Below, one piece after another: positions 1 to 9,480 of a DNA stretch of 23,295 nucleotides. The stretch is from Trichoplax adhaerens. Taxonomy: Eukaryota > Placozoa > Uniplacotomia > Trichoplacea > Trichoplacidae. The stretch is taken from positions 1,784,782 to 1,808,076 of the forward strand of contig NW_002060953.1 of assembly GCF_000150275.1 (NCBI RefSeq), given 5' to 3'. Numbering within the stretch: the stretch's first letter is position 1; the number at the start of each line of letters is the position of its first letter. The notes below the pieces were generated by a model, which saw only the letters and a list, made by a program, of their open reading frames with translations, searched no databases and was not told the DNA's origin. Both the position numbers and the translations under genes were made by a program.

Positions 1-2
1 AA

Positions 3-1922
3 GGAGCATCTACAGCTAAATTAAAAGAGGAGTTAAGTGAATTGCTTAAGGCTATTCGCTTCTGTATCGATATTAGAAAATTACCGGAAAAAGAGTATCT
101 ACAAGCATACATAAAGGCTCTAATGAAGGGCAAGTGTAAGAATGACTTCATTAGAATCATGCTTATCGGACCGGAGAATGTTGGCAAGAGTACGATCCTG
201 AGAATTTTAATTGAAGCAGAACAAATACTTGATTTACCATCAACAGAGGTATTAGATAAACCTGAGAAAGTGCTCAATATTGTCACTTTAAAGCTACAGG
301 ATGGAGCAAAGCAAGATTGCAATAAACTTTATACAAAAAAAATCGATACCACTGTTACACCTGTTAAAGTGAACCAAGCTTATAAAGAAAGCAATCCTGT
401 ATCAGTATTGGGCAAAAGTAGTAGCGACAATGGAAATGATCAATCGGCTCAAGATGCCAAAACCAGAAATGAGATTTCTTCAGACATTGAGGACATTAAG
501 GAGTTAGCTAAAGGGCAACAGAATCAATATCAAAGTCAGGATGAACATCAATACGGAACTTTTTGGGATTTTGGTGGCCAACGTGCGTACCAGCTAACAC
601 AGGAACCCTTCCTTTCTGGTAGCTGTATTTATATTTTAGTCTTTAACATTGCTGAAAGTATAGATAGTAAAGTATTAAAACGAAATAAAGAAAGGACAGG
701 CGATACCTATCTTGAAAGATATAAAGAATGGCTCACATCCATTATTGGCGACAGCGAAGAACGGCCAGAAGTAGAAGTAAAGACTGAACCATATAAATTT
801 CCAGTTGTTATTTTAGTGGCTACCCATGGCGACAAAATTAAATGTGTCAAAGATCGAAAACAAAAATATAACAAATTTCGAAATACTATATTGGAAGCGC
901 TTCCGTCCTATTCAAAAAATATCTGCTCTAGCAATATTATTTTTGACCGCGGCCAAGAAGATAACAATAAAAACAATAAAGAATGTCGTACAAAATTATT
1001 AAATTATATAAAATCTTTTACTGAAGTTTTACCCTTCGAAAGTAGAGAGATTCCAACCAAATACTATTGCATGGTTAATAACCTCCATAGCAAGAGAGAC
1101 AAAGTTAAGAATATTATGACTATAGGCGAAGTCAAGAGATTGGCAATGGATTGTCAGCTTTACGAAGAAAATACAGATTGTAAGAATGTTGATGGCGATC
1201 TAAGAAACATGTTAGAATATTTACACGAAATTGGCGAATTATTATTTTGTCGTGTGAGAACTGAAAAACACATTATTGTTACCGATATACCATGGTTAAT
1301 TAAAAGTTTTCGTAAAGTAGTCAAATTGATAGGTAAGGATAATGTCAGTAACGGCTACCTATTGGCATGCTACAATAAGGCTGAAAAGGAAGGAAAATTA
1401 TTGAAAGGCGTCATTGATATGGCACTGACAAGCAAAGATTTAACTAGCGGTGCATCAGAAGCCTGTGAATTAACTAAAGATGAGAAGGAACATATACTGG
1501 AAATTATGGAGTACTACAACATAATTTGCCCAATTCAAACAGTTGAACAAACTGATAATGCTGTTTATATTGTTCCTTGCTTAGTGACTCCTGGAGCATC
1601 AGGAACTATTGAAACAGAAGACGATATGAAAGAGTCCGAGTTTTTATTCATAAAATGTAATGAAAAGAAATTACCTTTCATATCTGATGGCATATTCTAT
1701 TGCCTTCTAGCGGCTTGCCAAACAGTGTGGAATAATAACGACGTCATAATAAACTATAGATGTGCGCGGTATTATGTGAAGGAAGGCAAGTACTTTATTA
1801 TTGTTAGAGAAGATCTTGTATTAGTTTGCAATATCAATATTACGTATCAAATGATGATAAATGGAAGGTTAGAAAAGAAGAATCTTGTATTAGTTTGCAT
1901 ATCAATATTACGTATCAAATGA
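3..1922 (+). CDS. Roc-COR (ROCO family) GTPase, 5'-partial, C-terminal frame disrupted
   Basis: The frame is open from base 3 with no stop upstream, so the gene enters from the left edge and the TTG at 42 is not a start. ROCO proteins are multidomain GTPases that signal from a Ras-like Roc domain coupled to a COR dimerisation domain. Seen here: P-loop GPENVGKST at 168-194; switch II DFGGQ at 567-581, followed by a hydrophobic YILVFN strand; and a G4-like THGD at 822-833. A hydrophilic Q/D/S-rich insert of about 100 residues separates P-loop and switch II. The COR domain follows from about 1050, with LHEIGELLF at 1221-1247 and the PWL motif at 1290-1298. Leucine-rich or ankyrin repeats often precede Roc; only about 50 residues before the P-loop are visible, so this cannot be judged. 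The frame stops at 1920-1922 inside a 69-bp tandem duplication, while a different frame stays open to 2271 and probably carries the true C terminus. Confidence 0.92.
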   Translation, partial: GASTAKLKEELSELLKAIRFCIDIRKLPEKEYLQAYIKALMKGKCKNDFIRIMLIGPENVGKSTILRILIEAEQILDLPSTEVLDKPEKVLNIVTLKLQDGAKQDCNKLYTKKIDTTVTPVKVNQAYKESNPVSVLGKSSSDNGNDQSAQDAKTRNEISSDIEDIKELAKGQQNQYQSQDEHQYGTFWDFGGQRAYQLTQEPFLSGSCIYILVFNIAESIDSKVLKRNKERTGDTYLERYKEWLTSIIGDSEERPEVEVKTEPYKFPVVILVATHGDKIKCVKDRKQKYNKFRNTILEALPSYSKNICSSNIIFDRGQEDNNKNNKECRTKLLNYIKSFTEVLPFESREIPTKYYCMVNNLHSKRDKVKNIMTIGEVKRLAMDCQLYEENTDCKNVDGDLRNMLEYLHEIGELLFCRVRTEKHIIVTDIPWLIKSFRKVVKLIGKDNVSNGYLLACYNKAEKEGKLLKGVIDMALTSKDLTSGASEACELTKDEKEHILEIMEYYNIICPIQTVEQTDNAVYIVPCLVTPGASGTIETEDDMKESEFLFIKCNEKKLPFISDGIFYCLLAACQTVWNNNDVIINYRCARYYVKEGKYFIIVREDLVLVCNINITYQMMINGRLEKKNLVLVCISILRIK

Positions 1923-1955
1923 TGATAAACGGAATAAAAGAAATGTTAGAAAAGA
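1809..1955 (+). repeat. 69-bp imperfect tandem duplication inside the Roc-COR gene
   Basis: The segment beginning cttgtattagtttgc occurs at 1815 and again at 1884, a spacing of 69 bases (23 codons). The second copy has one A fewer after the TGC, and the copies differ by a 9-base gap near their ends. The unit length keeps frame, but the lost A makes the main frame stop at 1920-1922. A run of A residues of different length in the two copies points to slippage, or to a mis-joined assembly overlap. Confidence 0.85.
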
Positions 1956-2271
1956 AATCGTAAAACAGAGACCGCAATCACTTATAGTGAAAAAACTTCA
2001 AGAAATTATCAAACGCAGGATGCCTACATTTCTGGAAAATGATTGCTTATTGCATATAAAGTGTTCGAGTAATACCTGTAACCAATATATTGAGCTAAGT
2101 CAAAACGATCAGGATGATAATGTAGAAAAATCATGTAAAAAGTGTAATCGTTCGCCGGATTTGAAATCGTTAGATGACTGGGGAATGATAAAAGAAGGTA
2201 AGTTACTAAAGTGTTGCCTACGTGACATAGAGATTGATGCATCAATATCATACGGTTTTTTTGTGCTATGA
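1894..2271 (+). CDS. C-terminal continuation of the Roc-COR gene with zinc-ribbon-like cysteines
   Basis: This frame is open from 1894, just after a TAG, to the TGA at 2269-2271. It is in a different frame from the main Roc-COR reading. Its basic helix-like start followed by a cysteine-rich tail looks like protein rather than chance AT-rich translation. Counting the GTG at 1987 as residue 1, cysteines fall at 26, 31, 50 and 53, a CX4C-X18-CX2C pattern suggestive of a small zinc ribbon; a further Cys is at 20. I read it as the ROCO C terminus, displaced by indels in the duplicated segment. A 76-nt intron (GT at 1818, AG ending at 1893) would also join the two frames in phase 0. A separate small gene starting at the GTG is unlikely. 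Confidence 0.65.
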   Translation, partial: FAYQYYVSNDDKRNKRNVRKEIVKQRPQSLIVKKLQEIIKRRMPTFLENDCLLHIKCSSNTCNQYIELSQNDQDDNVEKSCKKCNRSPDLKSLDDWGMIKEGKLLKCCLRDIEIDASISYGFFVL

Positions 2272-3383
2272 TCCGATTTAATATTAATATCGTATCAAGA
2301 AAAACAAAAAAATTGCTCTTTATTTAATAACAAATACTGCAAAATTATAGTCAGAAAGTTGTAGAATATTAGTATGTCTACTGCTTCAAAGTAAACTGGT
2401 GCCACTATATATTAAAATAGCTACGGCGCCTGTAGATTTATTTTGCTAATCAGATACTTCATGAGGCGGAATCATTGAGCAGAGAAGAGTTGTAGCTAAT
2501 TAATGAGCAGTTCTACATTAATAATTTAAATCATTCTATTTCCAAATCGTTCTGATAACTAGCTCGGCACGGTAGTTATTTATTACATTTTAAGAGTTGT
2601 GATGCTCAAACATTTCAATTTACTTTGCAATTTTATTCCATTACTGGGCAGAGATAGTAAATTTTATAGCTATCTAGGAAATAGTACATTAATATCTACA
2701 AATCATATTTATTGCTCTACACTGTACAAAGCCCATATTAGTCTCAGGGACTGAATTGACGTTAACAGACGGAAACAAATTAAATAAATTCTTATAAGCA
2801 GTTTAATTCATTTCTTGGTCATTAAATTATAGGTTCGTCGACTTCCAAACGTGATAAAGCTACAATATCAGGAAAGCAATCAGCTACTGGTAATTGATAA
2901 AAGTTGTTTTCATATTGCCGGATTTTTCTAATTAATGATAGCAAAAAGAAGCTACTATCTTATTCTTCTGCAAATTCATTTTAGCATTATCTTTGGGTTT
3001 AAAAGTACAAGAGACCGTATACTTAAAGAACCATAAATTCAGTATTGGTATTTAACTACATTACGTTATTTTCCCCATTATTTAATAGTCATTCTTGTAT
3101 GAGTAGTAAAACACTGGCTGTTGTCTATTTACAATAATACTATAACATATAGTAAGCCTCAGTATCCTAAAGTGAAGAATGAGTGATGTAAAATGGTTTC
3201 GTACCATGCTCAAGTTGAATGGTTTATTAATACAGTATTTGCTTGTAAAGCTTGTAAGATTGCACAGATTAATTATATTATAGACATAATACTGATGGCA
3301 ATACACAGATTTAATTCGATAATAAATTTATATAGAAACTTACTATAATTTTGTTGATGTCTTCAATTGTAGAATCGGTAGGC
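2272..3383. other. Intergenic stretch without a supported gene
   Basis: No domain was recognised. A plus-strand frame at about 2833-2922 follows a possible acceptor (ttatag) and has protein-like composition, as does the frame at about 2454-2504, which begins QILHEAESL. Both are short, interrupted and unassignable. The antisense open frame at 3082-3306 has the F/Y/I/N-rich composition expected by chance. Confidence 0.4.
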
Positions 3384-3862
3384 ATGAATAAAAAGCACCG
3401 TGACATACTAAGAAAATATAGATCGAAAATTCTTTGCAATGTGAAATCTAGCGTTGAACCGATCACCCGAAAATTTATATTCAAAAAGCATCATTACTGA
3501 AAACCATAAGGAGGAAATATTTGCCGAAAAAACTAATTCCAGGTAAGAATGAATGTAATTTATAACGATAATAAAGATTTTGTAATGTTAAATTTTATTC
3601 TAGCAGTTGTCTTTAGAGTAGAACGACAACTATTGATAAATATATATATATGAGTAGCTATCATAATTTAAGAAATTTTCATGTATTTATTCGTTAAATA
3701 AAACTTTTGGTCTCATCTTTTACCTTTCCTTCGTAATACAGGCAGTTATCAAAACTACTAGATATTTTACCCGAATGTGGATCCAAAGCATTTAGAGGCT
3801 TCGTTAAAGCTGTTCAAAAATGCAATAAAGATCTAGGAAAACTTTTAGAAGAACATATTTGA
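3384..3862 (+). pseudogene. CARD-only protein, two exons, one-base frameshift
   Basis: CARD is a death-fold domain that binds other CARDs, typically linking sensors or adaptors to caspases. Exon 1 runs from the ATG at 3384 to 3542 and begins MNKKHRDILRKYRSKIL, a typical helix 1. Exon 2 (3742-3862) begins QLSKLLDILPECGSKAF and ends LGKLLEEHI before TGA, matching CARD helices 4-6. The 199-nt intron has a GTAAG donor at 3543 and a CAG acceptor ending at 3741; it joins in phase 2. In exon 1 the frame breaks at an A5 run (3483-3487) and would stop at 3498-3500. Reading on one base over resumes the CARD (ITENHKEEIFAEK) to the donor. Without the surplus base the length is a complete 92-codon domain. 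Either a recent pseudogene or a homopolymer sequencing error; everything else is intact. Confidence 0.75.
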
Positions 3863-4834
3863 CAACTGGTAATCAATTGTTATAGGAAGTTAATTTGTTT
3901 CAAATGATGTAAAAAACTTCAATTATTGAATTATTTCGAAATGCTTTTATAATTATGTAATGTATTACGAACACTATTTCTATAGAGGAGACCACAACTA
4001 TCTTGAGTAACTATCCATAAGTAGGATTAAACTTCCTTAAAGTTCAGAATAATGCTATCGTCAACTTAAAGCCATATGGTTGGCCAACCTTTTTCAGCAG
4101 AAATATGAATATTTTACGTAGTTGGCAAAATTTTAGTTCGATAATTGTAGGCCAGATTAAAAGTAACAGATATAAAAACTGTTATAATTTTCTTAAAGTA
4201 TAAATAGAGTTAAAAGTTCTAGAATTTTGAGTATTACGATGTAAAGTAGAACAGAAGAGCTGCAAAGCATTAATTTTAAAAGCATCGCTAACAGTTAAGA
4301 TTTTACCCCAACAAAAGTAGGTAAAAACTTCGCAAAAGGAATAAGCGTACGTAGAAATAGCATAATATTTTGTAATGAAGGTTAATTTTTTAAATTCTCC
4401 TTCAATTTTTTGTATTGTGATTATTCTAACTTACTTTTTGTATCGTGATAAGTATTCTAGCTTTAAAAAATATGACTTATTGGGTTGAATATAACAGTAG
4501 ATTTTACTTAGTATCTTAGTATATCGTAAACCCTATTGTTATATTCGGGTTAGAATTTATAATAATCAGTAGCATAGTGTCCGTTAAGAATCAGATATTG
4601 TGAGTTTGTAATTCAAGCGATGTATCTAGTTAATAAAATGTATATGTAGTAATTTTAATCATTAATTATGGCAGTAGAAGTCAACTGTATTTTTTAATTG
4701 CATATGTAGAACCCAAACGTTATATGTAGAAATGTACAGTTTCAAGCTAAATTATCTTTATCTTAATTTAGCAGTTTTCGGGAATCTAGGGTATAAATTA
4801 TCTTATCATATGTGTTTGATTGCTAGTTTAATTT
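3863..4834. other. Intergenic stretch upstream of LTR A
   Basis: I see no gene. The plus strand becomes rich in G and T towards the LTR. A loose inverted repeat (14-base arms at 4487-4500 and 4533-4546, 13 of 14 paired, 32-base loop) and a short imperfect direct repeat near 4405-4460 are the only local structures; both could be chance in AT-rich DNA. Confidence 0.4.
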
Positions 4835-4839
4835 GGAGT

Positions 4840-5391
4840 TGTAATGTAACTTAGTATTGCGATTGTAGACTGTTAGCCATGTGTAGTATAATGTACGGTA
4901 GATATTTATTCTAAGAGATGTTTGGTAGCTGTAACTATAGACTGTAGTGGTAGAGACTCTATGCTAGAGTACAGATGACTATATACAGTAAGCTGTTGAG
5001 TTACTAATATGGCTATAGGTAAAAATAGAACTGTAAATCATATATTAGGATATGGTTAATTCATTGTACTTTGGCTGATGTGAATAATGTCTACGTAAGT
5101 ACTGTAGTCGTATCCATATTGGATTAATGATGGTCCGCAGTAGAATAGTCTTACTAAGAATAATTTAACTATGTGTAAAATAAGGTAAAAGGTTGCCATG
5201 CGGATTGTAGCTGCGAATGCTACGAAAAGTATAAAAGCATGCAACTTTAGATTATTCTGTTAGTTCGTTGTAGAAGTCTTTAGTAGTAGTATTCGGCTAG
5301 AGTAGAGCTGTATGTAGTTAATCTTTGTATAAGATTCAATAAAGCCCTTATTTTTCTAAAATTTGGAATTTCGTGATTGGTATATATCACA
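4840..5391 (+). mobile_element. Solo LTR, copy A (552 bp)
   Basis: This block recurs inverted at 16517-17064 at roughly 90% identity by eye along its full length. Homology stops sharply at both ends, which read TGTAATGTAAC at the left and TATATATCACA at the right, the TG...CA ends of retroviral-type LTRs. The near-identical five-base flanks GGAGT (4835-4839) and GGGGT (5392-5396) look like an aged target-site duplication. Inside are a TATA box and, 108 bases on, a poly(A) signal, the U3-R-U5 order of an LTR. No primer-binding site, gag or pol follows, so it is a solo LTR left by recombination. The superfamily cannot be told without an internal region. Confidence 0.8.
5230..5343 (+). promoter_or_regulatory. 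LTR A TATA box and poly(A) signal
   Basis: TATAAAAG at 5230-5237 and AATAAA at 5338-5343 are both conserved in the inverted copy (16672-16679 and 16565-16570 on the minus strand). Their order and spacing fit an LTR promoter with transcript start near 5260 and a short R region. Confidence 0.6.
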
Positions 5392-5396
5392 GGGGT

Positions 5397-6175
5397 ATAT
5401 AAGTAAGCTAAGTTAACACAATAAAGAAGTTCTTAATCACCTTAGCTTGTGTGCGTCACTGTATCGCTATTCTCAAAGGTTCTATTAGCCAGAAATATAA
5501 CAGTTAGGAACCTATTTTATGAACAGATTTCAAAGGGCTTCAAATTTTCAAACAGCTTGAGCGTGGTTAGCGGCACTAACCACTATGCCTGCACATGAAT
5601 ACTTACCGTTATTGATTTTAGTTCAACCACTTTGCATTAACAGTAAACCTATCCTGATCTGAGAATTAACTGTGCTATAATGGTATAGTAACCGATGAGA
5701 ATACTTTAAAGTATACAAAGAATCCTAGAATAAGATAAAAACTAAAAGACTGTAGTATAGTCTAGAGCTCTAGATATTGACCTAAAACATAAAAATACTA
5801 TTCATTCAAATAGTTTTCGTGATAGGATGGAACTAAGGTTACAGAAATACGATACACTCTATGTTGCCAAAATTAATGTCTTCTACTACTTAAGCAATCA
5901 TCTATCAAATTGGGTATATAATATGTTTGACTCTGCACCCATTAGAGCCTTATCGCTGTCAATATCTTATACTTGAAACATATTCGCTCATCTATAGTCA
6001 TAGCCTAATACGATAACACTTTAAAAAAATTGCACAGTAAAGCTTGATAAGCGCTAAAACAAGTTGTGTTATTGAATTGTTAGTAAAACTATTTCGATGG
6101 CAATACTGGTATTCTAATCATTTTCTTCGTGATGGCCTCGTATAATTCATTTAATTACGTAATTAATTCAGCCGT
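5397..6175. other. Intergenic stretch with one GC-richer hairpin
   Basis: No gene was recognised. A perfect 8-bp hairpin, GTGGTTAG (5563-5570) with loop CGGCA and CTAACCAC (5576-5583), stands out because it is much more GC-rich than its surroundings. It looks superficially like a tRNA arm, but I find no full cloverleaf. Confidence 0.4.
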
Positions 6176-7005
6176 TCATATTTTTTGGACAAGGATTTTG
6201 ATGTGCATGAATCTGTTTATATAGATATTGAAATCTTTTCCTTTAGATGAGATTAAATGATTCTGAGGTCTTATATCTTCAATAATGACTATAAAGACTG
6301 CTACGATATCCTTGTTATTGTCATTGGCGAGGCTATTTTCCAAAGAGCAATTCTTTGATTCGATATATTTCTTACTCATAAATGGCACCAACACCTACAG
6401 AAGATAATAGTGAAAAAATAATTAATTAACTGTCAGAATGAAACTATTATCCTAAGGTATTAATCTGCTTTTGATTTAGCTTATCATATCAGCTTAAAAT
6501 ATTACCATAATTAGTTTTACTTCTGTGTGACTTGAAATGAATACTATTCAGCTAGTAAATATTACTGCTTTCATTATATCTGCAATTAATGCTATCTCAA
6601 ATTTATGATTAAAGCTATTCCTTATACTTCTGCTTAAGAAAATGTAGCTGAGAATGTAGAGCGTAAAAGCGAACTGAATGAGTAAATATGAAATCGTATT
6701 CTACATATCCTATTTTCGGCCATATAGCCTAATGATAATTATTCGAACAGCATGATAGTGTGCTTAGTCTTTGCGATATTCAGCCGGTTACTTGCAGTTA
6801 TAGCGTAGTAATAAATAGAAATGAACGATAAAAAATAAGCTTTTATACCCTAGATGATCGAATAGCTTTAGTGATTTCCTATAAAAGTTCCATTTCTGCA
6901 ATGCGTCGGTCGTTATCTATCCAACAAGTAATTCTTTTACTTTCCAGAAATTGTTTACCTAAATTACGTCTTTCTAATCAGCCCAGGTATAGCTAAGAAA
7001 CACAT
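6176..7005 (-). pseudogene. Decayed TIR-domain gene, two exons
   Basis: TIR domains are adaptor or NADase domains in immune signalling. Exon 1 (7005-6849) follows an acceptor ctgtttattag and reads DVFLSYTWAD, the classic TIR start, then KDVI. After a frame shift near 6960-6964 it continues LGKQFLESKRITCWIDNDRR and EITKAIRSSR, matching the helix before the BB region and helix B. The exon has two in-frame TAG codons (6976-6974 and 6881-6879), at sites where Gln would fit. The donor is GTATAA at 6848 and the 454-nt intron ends in ctgtag at 6395. Exon 2 (6394-6176) is open: VLVPFMSKKYIESKNC, then a KDIVAVFI strand, matching the second half of TIR (box with conserved C and following strand), and ends at TGA. 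The phase-0 junction rebuilds the expected R-V step. Any domains upstream of 7005 are unclear. Confidence 0.72.
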
Positions 7006-8307
7006 CTAATAAACAGATAACATCACTTTTACTGAATACTCTCAAGCTAACGAAACATTCATATATCTTAATCTTAGCCTTTATCGAATTCTGCCAGTTT
7101 ACCGTAGCTATACTTTGTTTAATTATTAACTGCAGATACTTGATCATAAGTATTCTATCCAGCTAATAGTATAAGCATTTGATAAAGAGAATGCTAAACA
7201 TTTATTAAAATGAAAAATTGCAACAAAAATATGAGTAAATTATAAGTGAGTTACTCTCAAACTGCTCAGTTATTAGCTAAAACTTTTCTCTAATCAAAGA
7301 TTTTGCCTCATTAATTGACTAATGAGCTAAATACTTCTACAGATCTGAAAGCATTCTATTTTGGCAAGTCATCAATCATCTTGTACATATTTAGTTTCAA
7401 TGAGGTTGCTCTTACATTTGCTTTATTCTATATGTAAAAGTATTACTGACCTCTTTTCATATTTCAGGCGCTGTAGATATTTTAACATATAGTAGTACCT
7501 GTTTATTTTAAGGCAGTAAACATGCTAATCTTCAACAACTTTCTGGCTATCATTATAGACTATTTTTTGCTCAATATAAACAATTTCTTTCTTGTTTTTC
7601 TTAATCTTGCTAATGTAATAATTCCAAGTGAGATATAGCATTTGAAGAGGAGTGGAGAATAGTCTTGAACTCAAGTCTGGCTAACAAACTGATACGCTTG
7701 TTTAATGTTTCAGCAATATATGTTCAATAGTATACCGTATGCAGTTATGATTTTAATTGCATTCAAAATCTTATTAAGATAAGAAAATTAAGGTAAAGCC
7801 AGTATTTCTAAAATGATTACTACGAAAATTACGTCTTTTACACGATACTCTCTGAGCCATCAATGTAAACTAGCGCTCATAAGCAGTATCTAATTGCAAT
7901 ATATCATTAACATAGAGCGTTGGATCAAAAGTTCTATAAGAGTGGTGATGCAGTAAAGTGTTAATACACTCTTAAGGTTTTAATTCAAAAATTAACCTTA
8001 GTTACTCATACTTTGTACATCCTACTTAAGCCTATTTCTATATCCTAAGCTATTTGATTTAATTTAGCTTTATTCAATTAAAATAAATTAAGATCTCATT
8101 TGGCCAATTAAAAATCAAATTAAGTAATTAATAAAGACTTATCCTGTTATTATAATTTGTTTTACTTTCTTTGTGTGCTTACTGAAATCATTTCATGACG
8201 CTTCGATCATCTTAAACAGTCGATTTAACTAATATATAGCTTTATTGTAAATGATCATTAAAACGTAACTTAAGTTAGTAATGATATCGCAGCGATAATT
8301 TACAATA
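7006..8307. other. Stretch upstream of the TIR relic, no assignable gene
   Basis: On the minus strand several frames have protein-like composition. The clearest runs from about 7950 to 7740 with a single TAG (includes YRTFDPTLYVNDILQLD and MAQRVSCKRR); others lie around 7700-7620 and 7590-7390. I could not place any of them in a family. Lysine-rich AT-biased DNA gives such frames by chance, so none is annotated as a gene. Confidence 0.35.
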
Positions 8308-8741
8308 TCCAAAATCACTAGCGTTGCAATTAGCATCATCATTGCTGGCAGTAGCTAATATCTACTTTTTCTTCTATGATTTATAAGACTAGACACATAT
8401 ACAGCAAGATCTATACAGTCTTCTACGAGTTAACGATATAGATTACTCTGATGTCAAAAACTTCATTTTAATTTGTCTCAAATTTCTTACTCATAAAATA
8501 TATAAATTAAATCAAGCTTGAACAACTACTGTGGGTCAAATAAGCCTTACCAATATCAACGATACTTTTTAGCTTATATTGCACTCCTGATCGTATGTAC
8601 AAAATAGTGAATTTACCGAATATTGCGATTAAATTATCAACAAGCCTCTAAACACCTGACAGTTCGATTGAGTTTTCATGGCGGACATCTGAAATAATCT
8701 TTCTATCTTATATTATTTACACTTTCAGTATAAAGTTCTTA
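8308..8741 (-). pseudogene. Relic of a tyrosine-kinase-like catalytic domain
   Basis: Several kinase landmarks appear in the right order on the minus strand. A KSLRTLY stretch near 8735 could be the beta-3 lysine. SDVRHENSIELSGV (about 8689-8650) matches the alpha-C to beta-4 segment and is followed by TAG. IFGKFTILYIRSG, then LKSIVDIGKAYLTHSSC (about 8570-8525) match the hinge and alpha-E. DDANCNASDFGYCK (about 8337-8300) matches the strand leading to the DFG motif. A cat-aga (HR) about 50 bases before it may be part of the catalytic loop, interrupted by an insertion. The distance from alpha-C to alpha-E is about 14 codons short and several frames are needed, so the gene is dead. I find no C-lobe. 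The call rests on motif order alone. Confidence 0.4.
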
Positions 8742-9245
8742 AAGACTTGCAATGAAAGTCTGTTGTATTACAATAAAGCAAAAATATAATAAATTGGTAT
8801 ATTTATACAGCAAATACTGATGAAAGACTTTAGTCAAAGATGATAGTGAGACTCTCCCTCTCCCTTTCATATTATGACACTATGCAACTAACTCACTTTA
8901 TTCTTTAGCTAAAATTCATTTCATATGAGGTAAAGACTTTTACAGTTGTTGAATCGCAAAGATTTTACGACATATATCAGTTTTAAAACAAGTAGAAATG
9001 CAAATTTATCATAATAATAATAAAACTAACCAAATCACCTTGTAATAAAATGAAAAGTCCAGAGATCAAGCCACAGAACTTTAAGAAACTTTGACACCAA
9101 AAAAATTTGGAGAAATAATCGAACAGCAATTTATTACAAACAAAAATGGATAGAAGTATAAACCGAACAACCTAACAAATAGTTAACTTTAAGTATTAAT
9201 AAAATAAGTGACGGACTTATAAACTGTCAACGACCAAACAACCTT

Positions 9246-9480
9246 TCAAATAGAAGAACATTTTAACATACGACAATTCGATCCCGAAGGCCTTTTAAAT
9301 TTAACAAGTTCTTCAAAACAATCTTCTTCTACTCTCCCTCTAAATTTTTCGAATTGCACTATCATTCATAAGCTTCGTAGAGCCGTCTGAGGTATTTAAA
9401 ACTAAACATTCGCTAACTAATCGCTCTTCAGATCCGTTGTAGAAAGCTACTTTGCACCATTTAAGAAAACAAAAATCATT
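9246..9480 (-). pseudogene. Unassigned protein-coding relic with one-base frameshift
   Basis: On the minus strand a frame from 9480 reads KVAFYNGSEERLVSECLVLN and continues with acidic, polar, non-AT-biased composition to an A5 run at 9349-9345, where it meets TAG (9342-9340). Reading one base over continues KFRGRVEEDCFEELVKFKRP to a TGA at 9248-9246, together about 77 codons. The low Ile/Asn/Lys/Phe bias and the seamless continuation across one homopolymer indel argue for real former coding. I do not recognise the family. It lies upstream of, and on the same strand as, the kinase-like relic, so it may be an exon of the same dead gene. Confidence 0.4.

Noticed and set aside
5056-5244. Minus-strand open frame of 62 codons
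   Set aside because: It lies wholly inside solo LTR A, antisense to it, and is not preserved in copy B.
5555-5640. tRNA or tRNA-derived SINE at the GC-rich hairpin
   Set aside because: One arm and a weak B-box-like agttcaacc are present, but no acceptor stem or cloverleaf could be formed.
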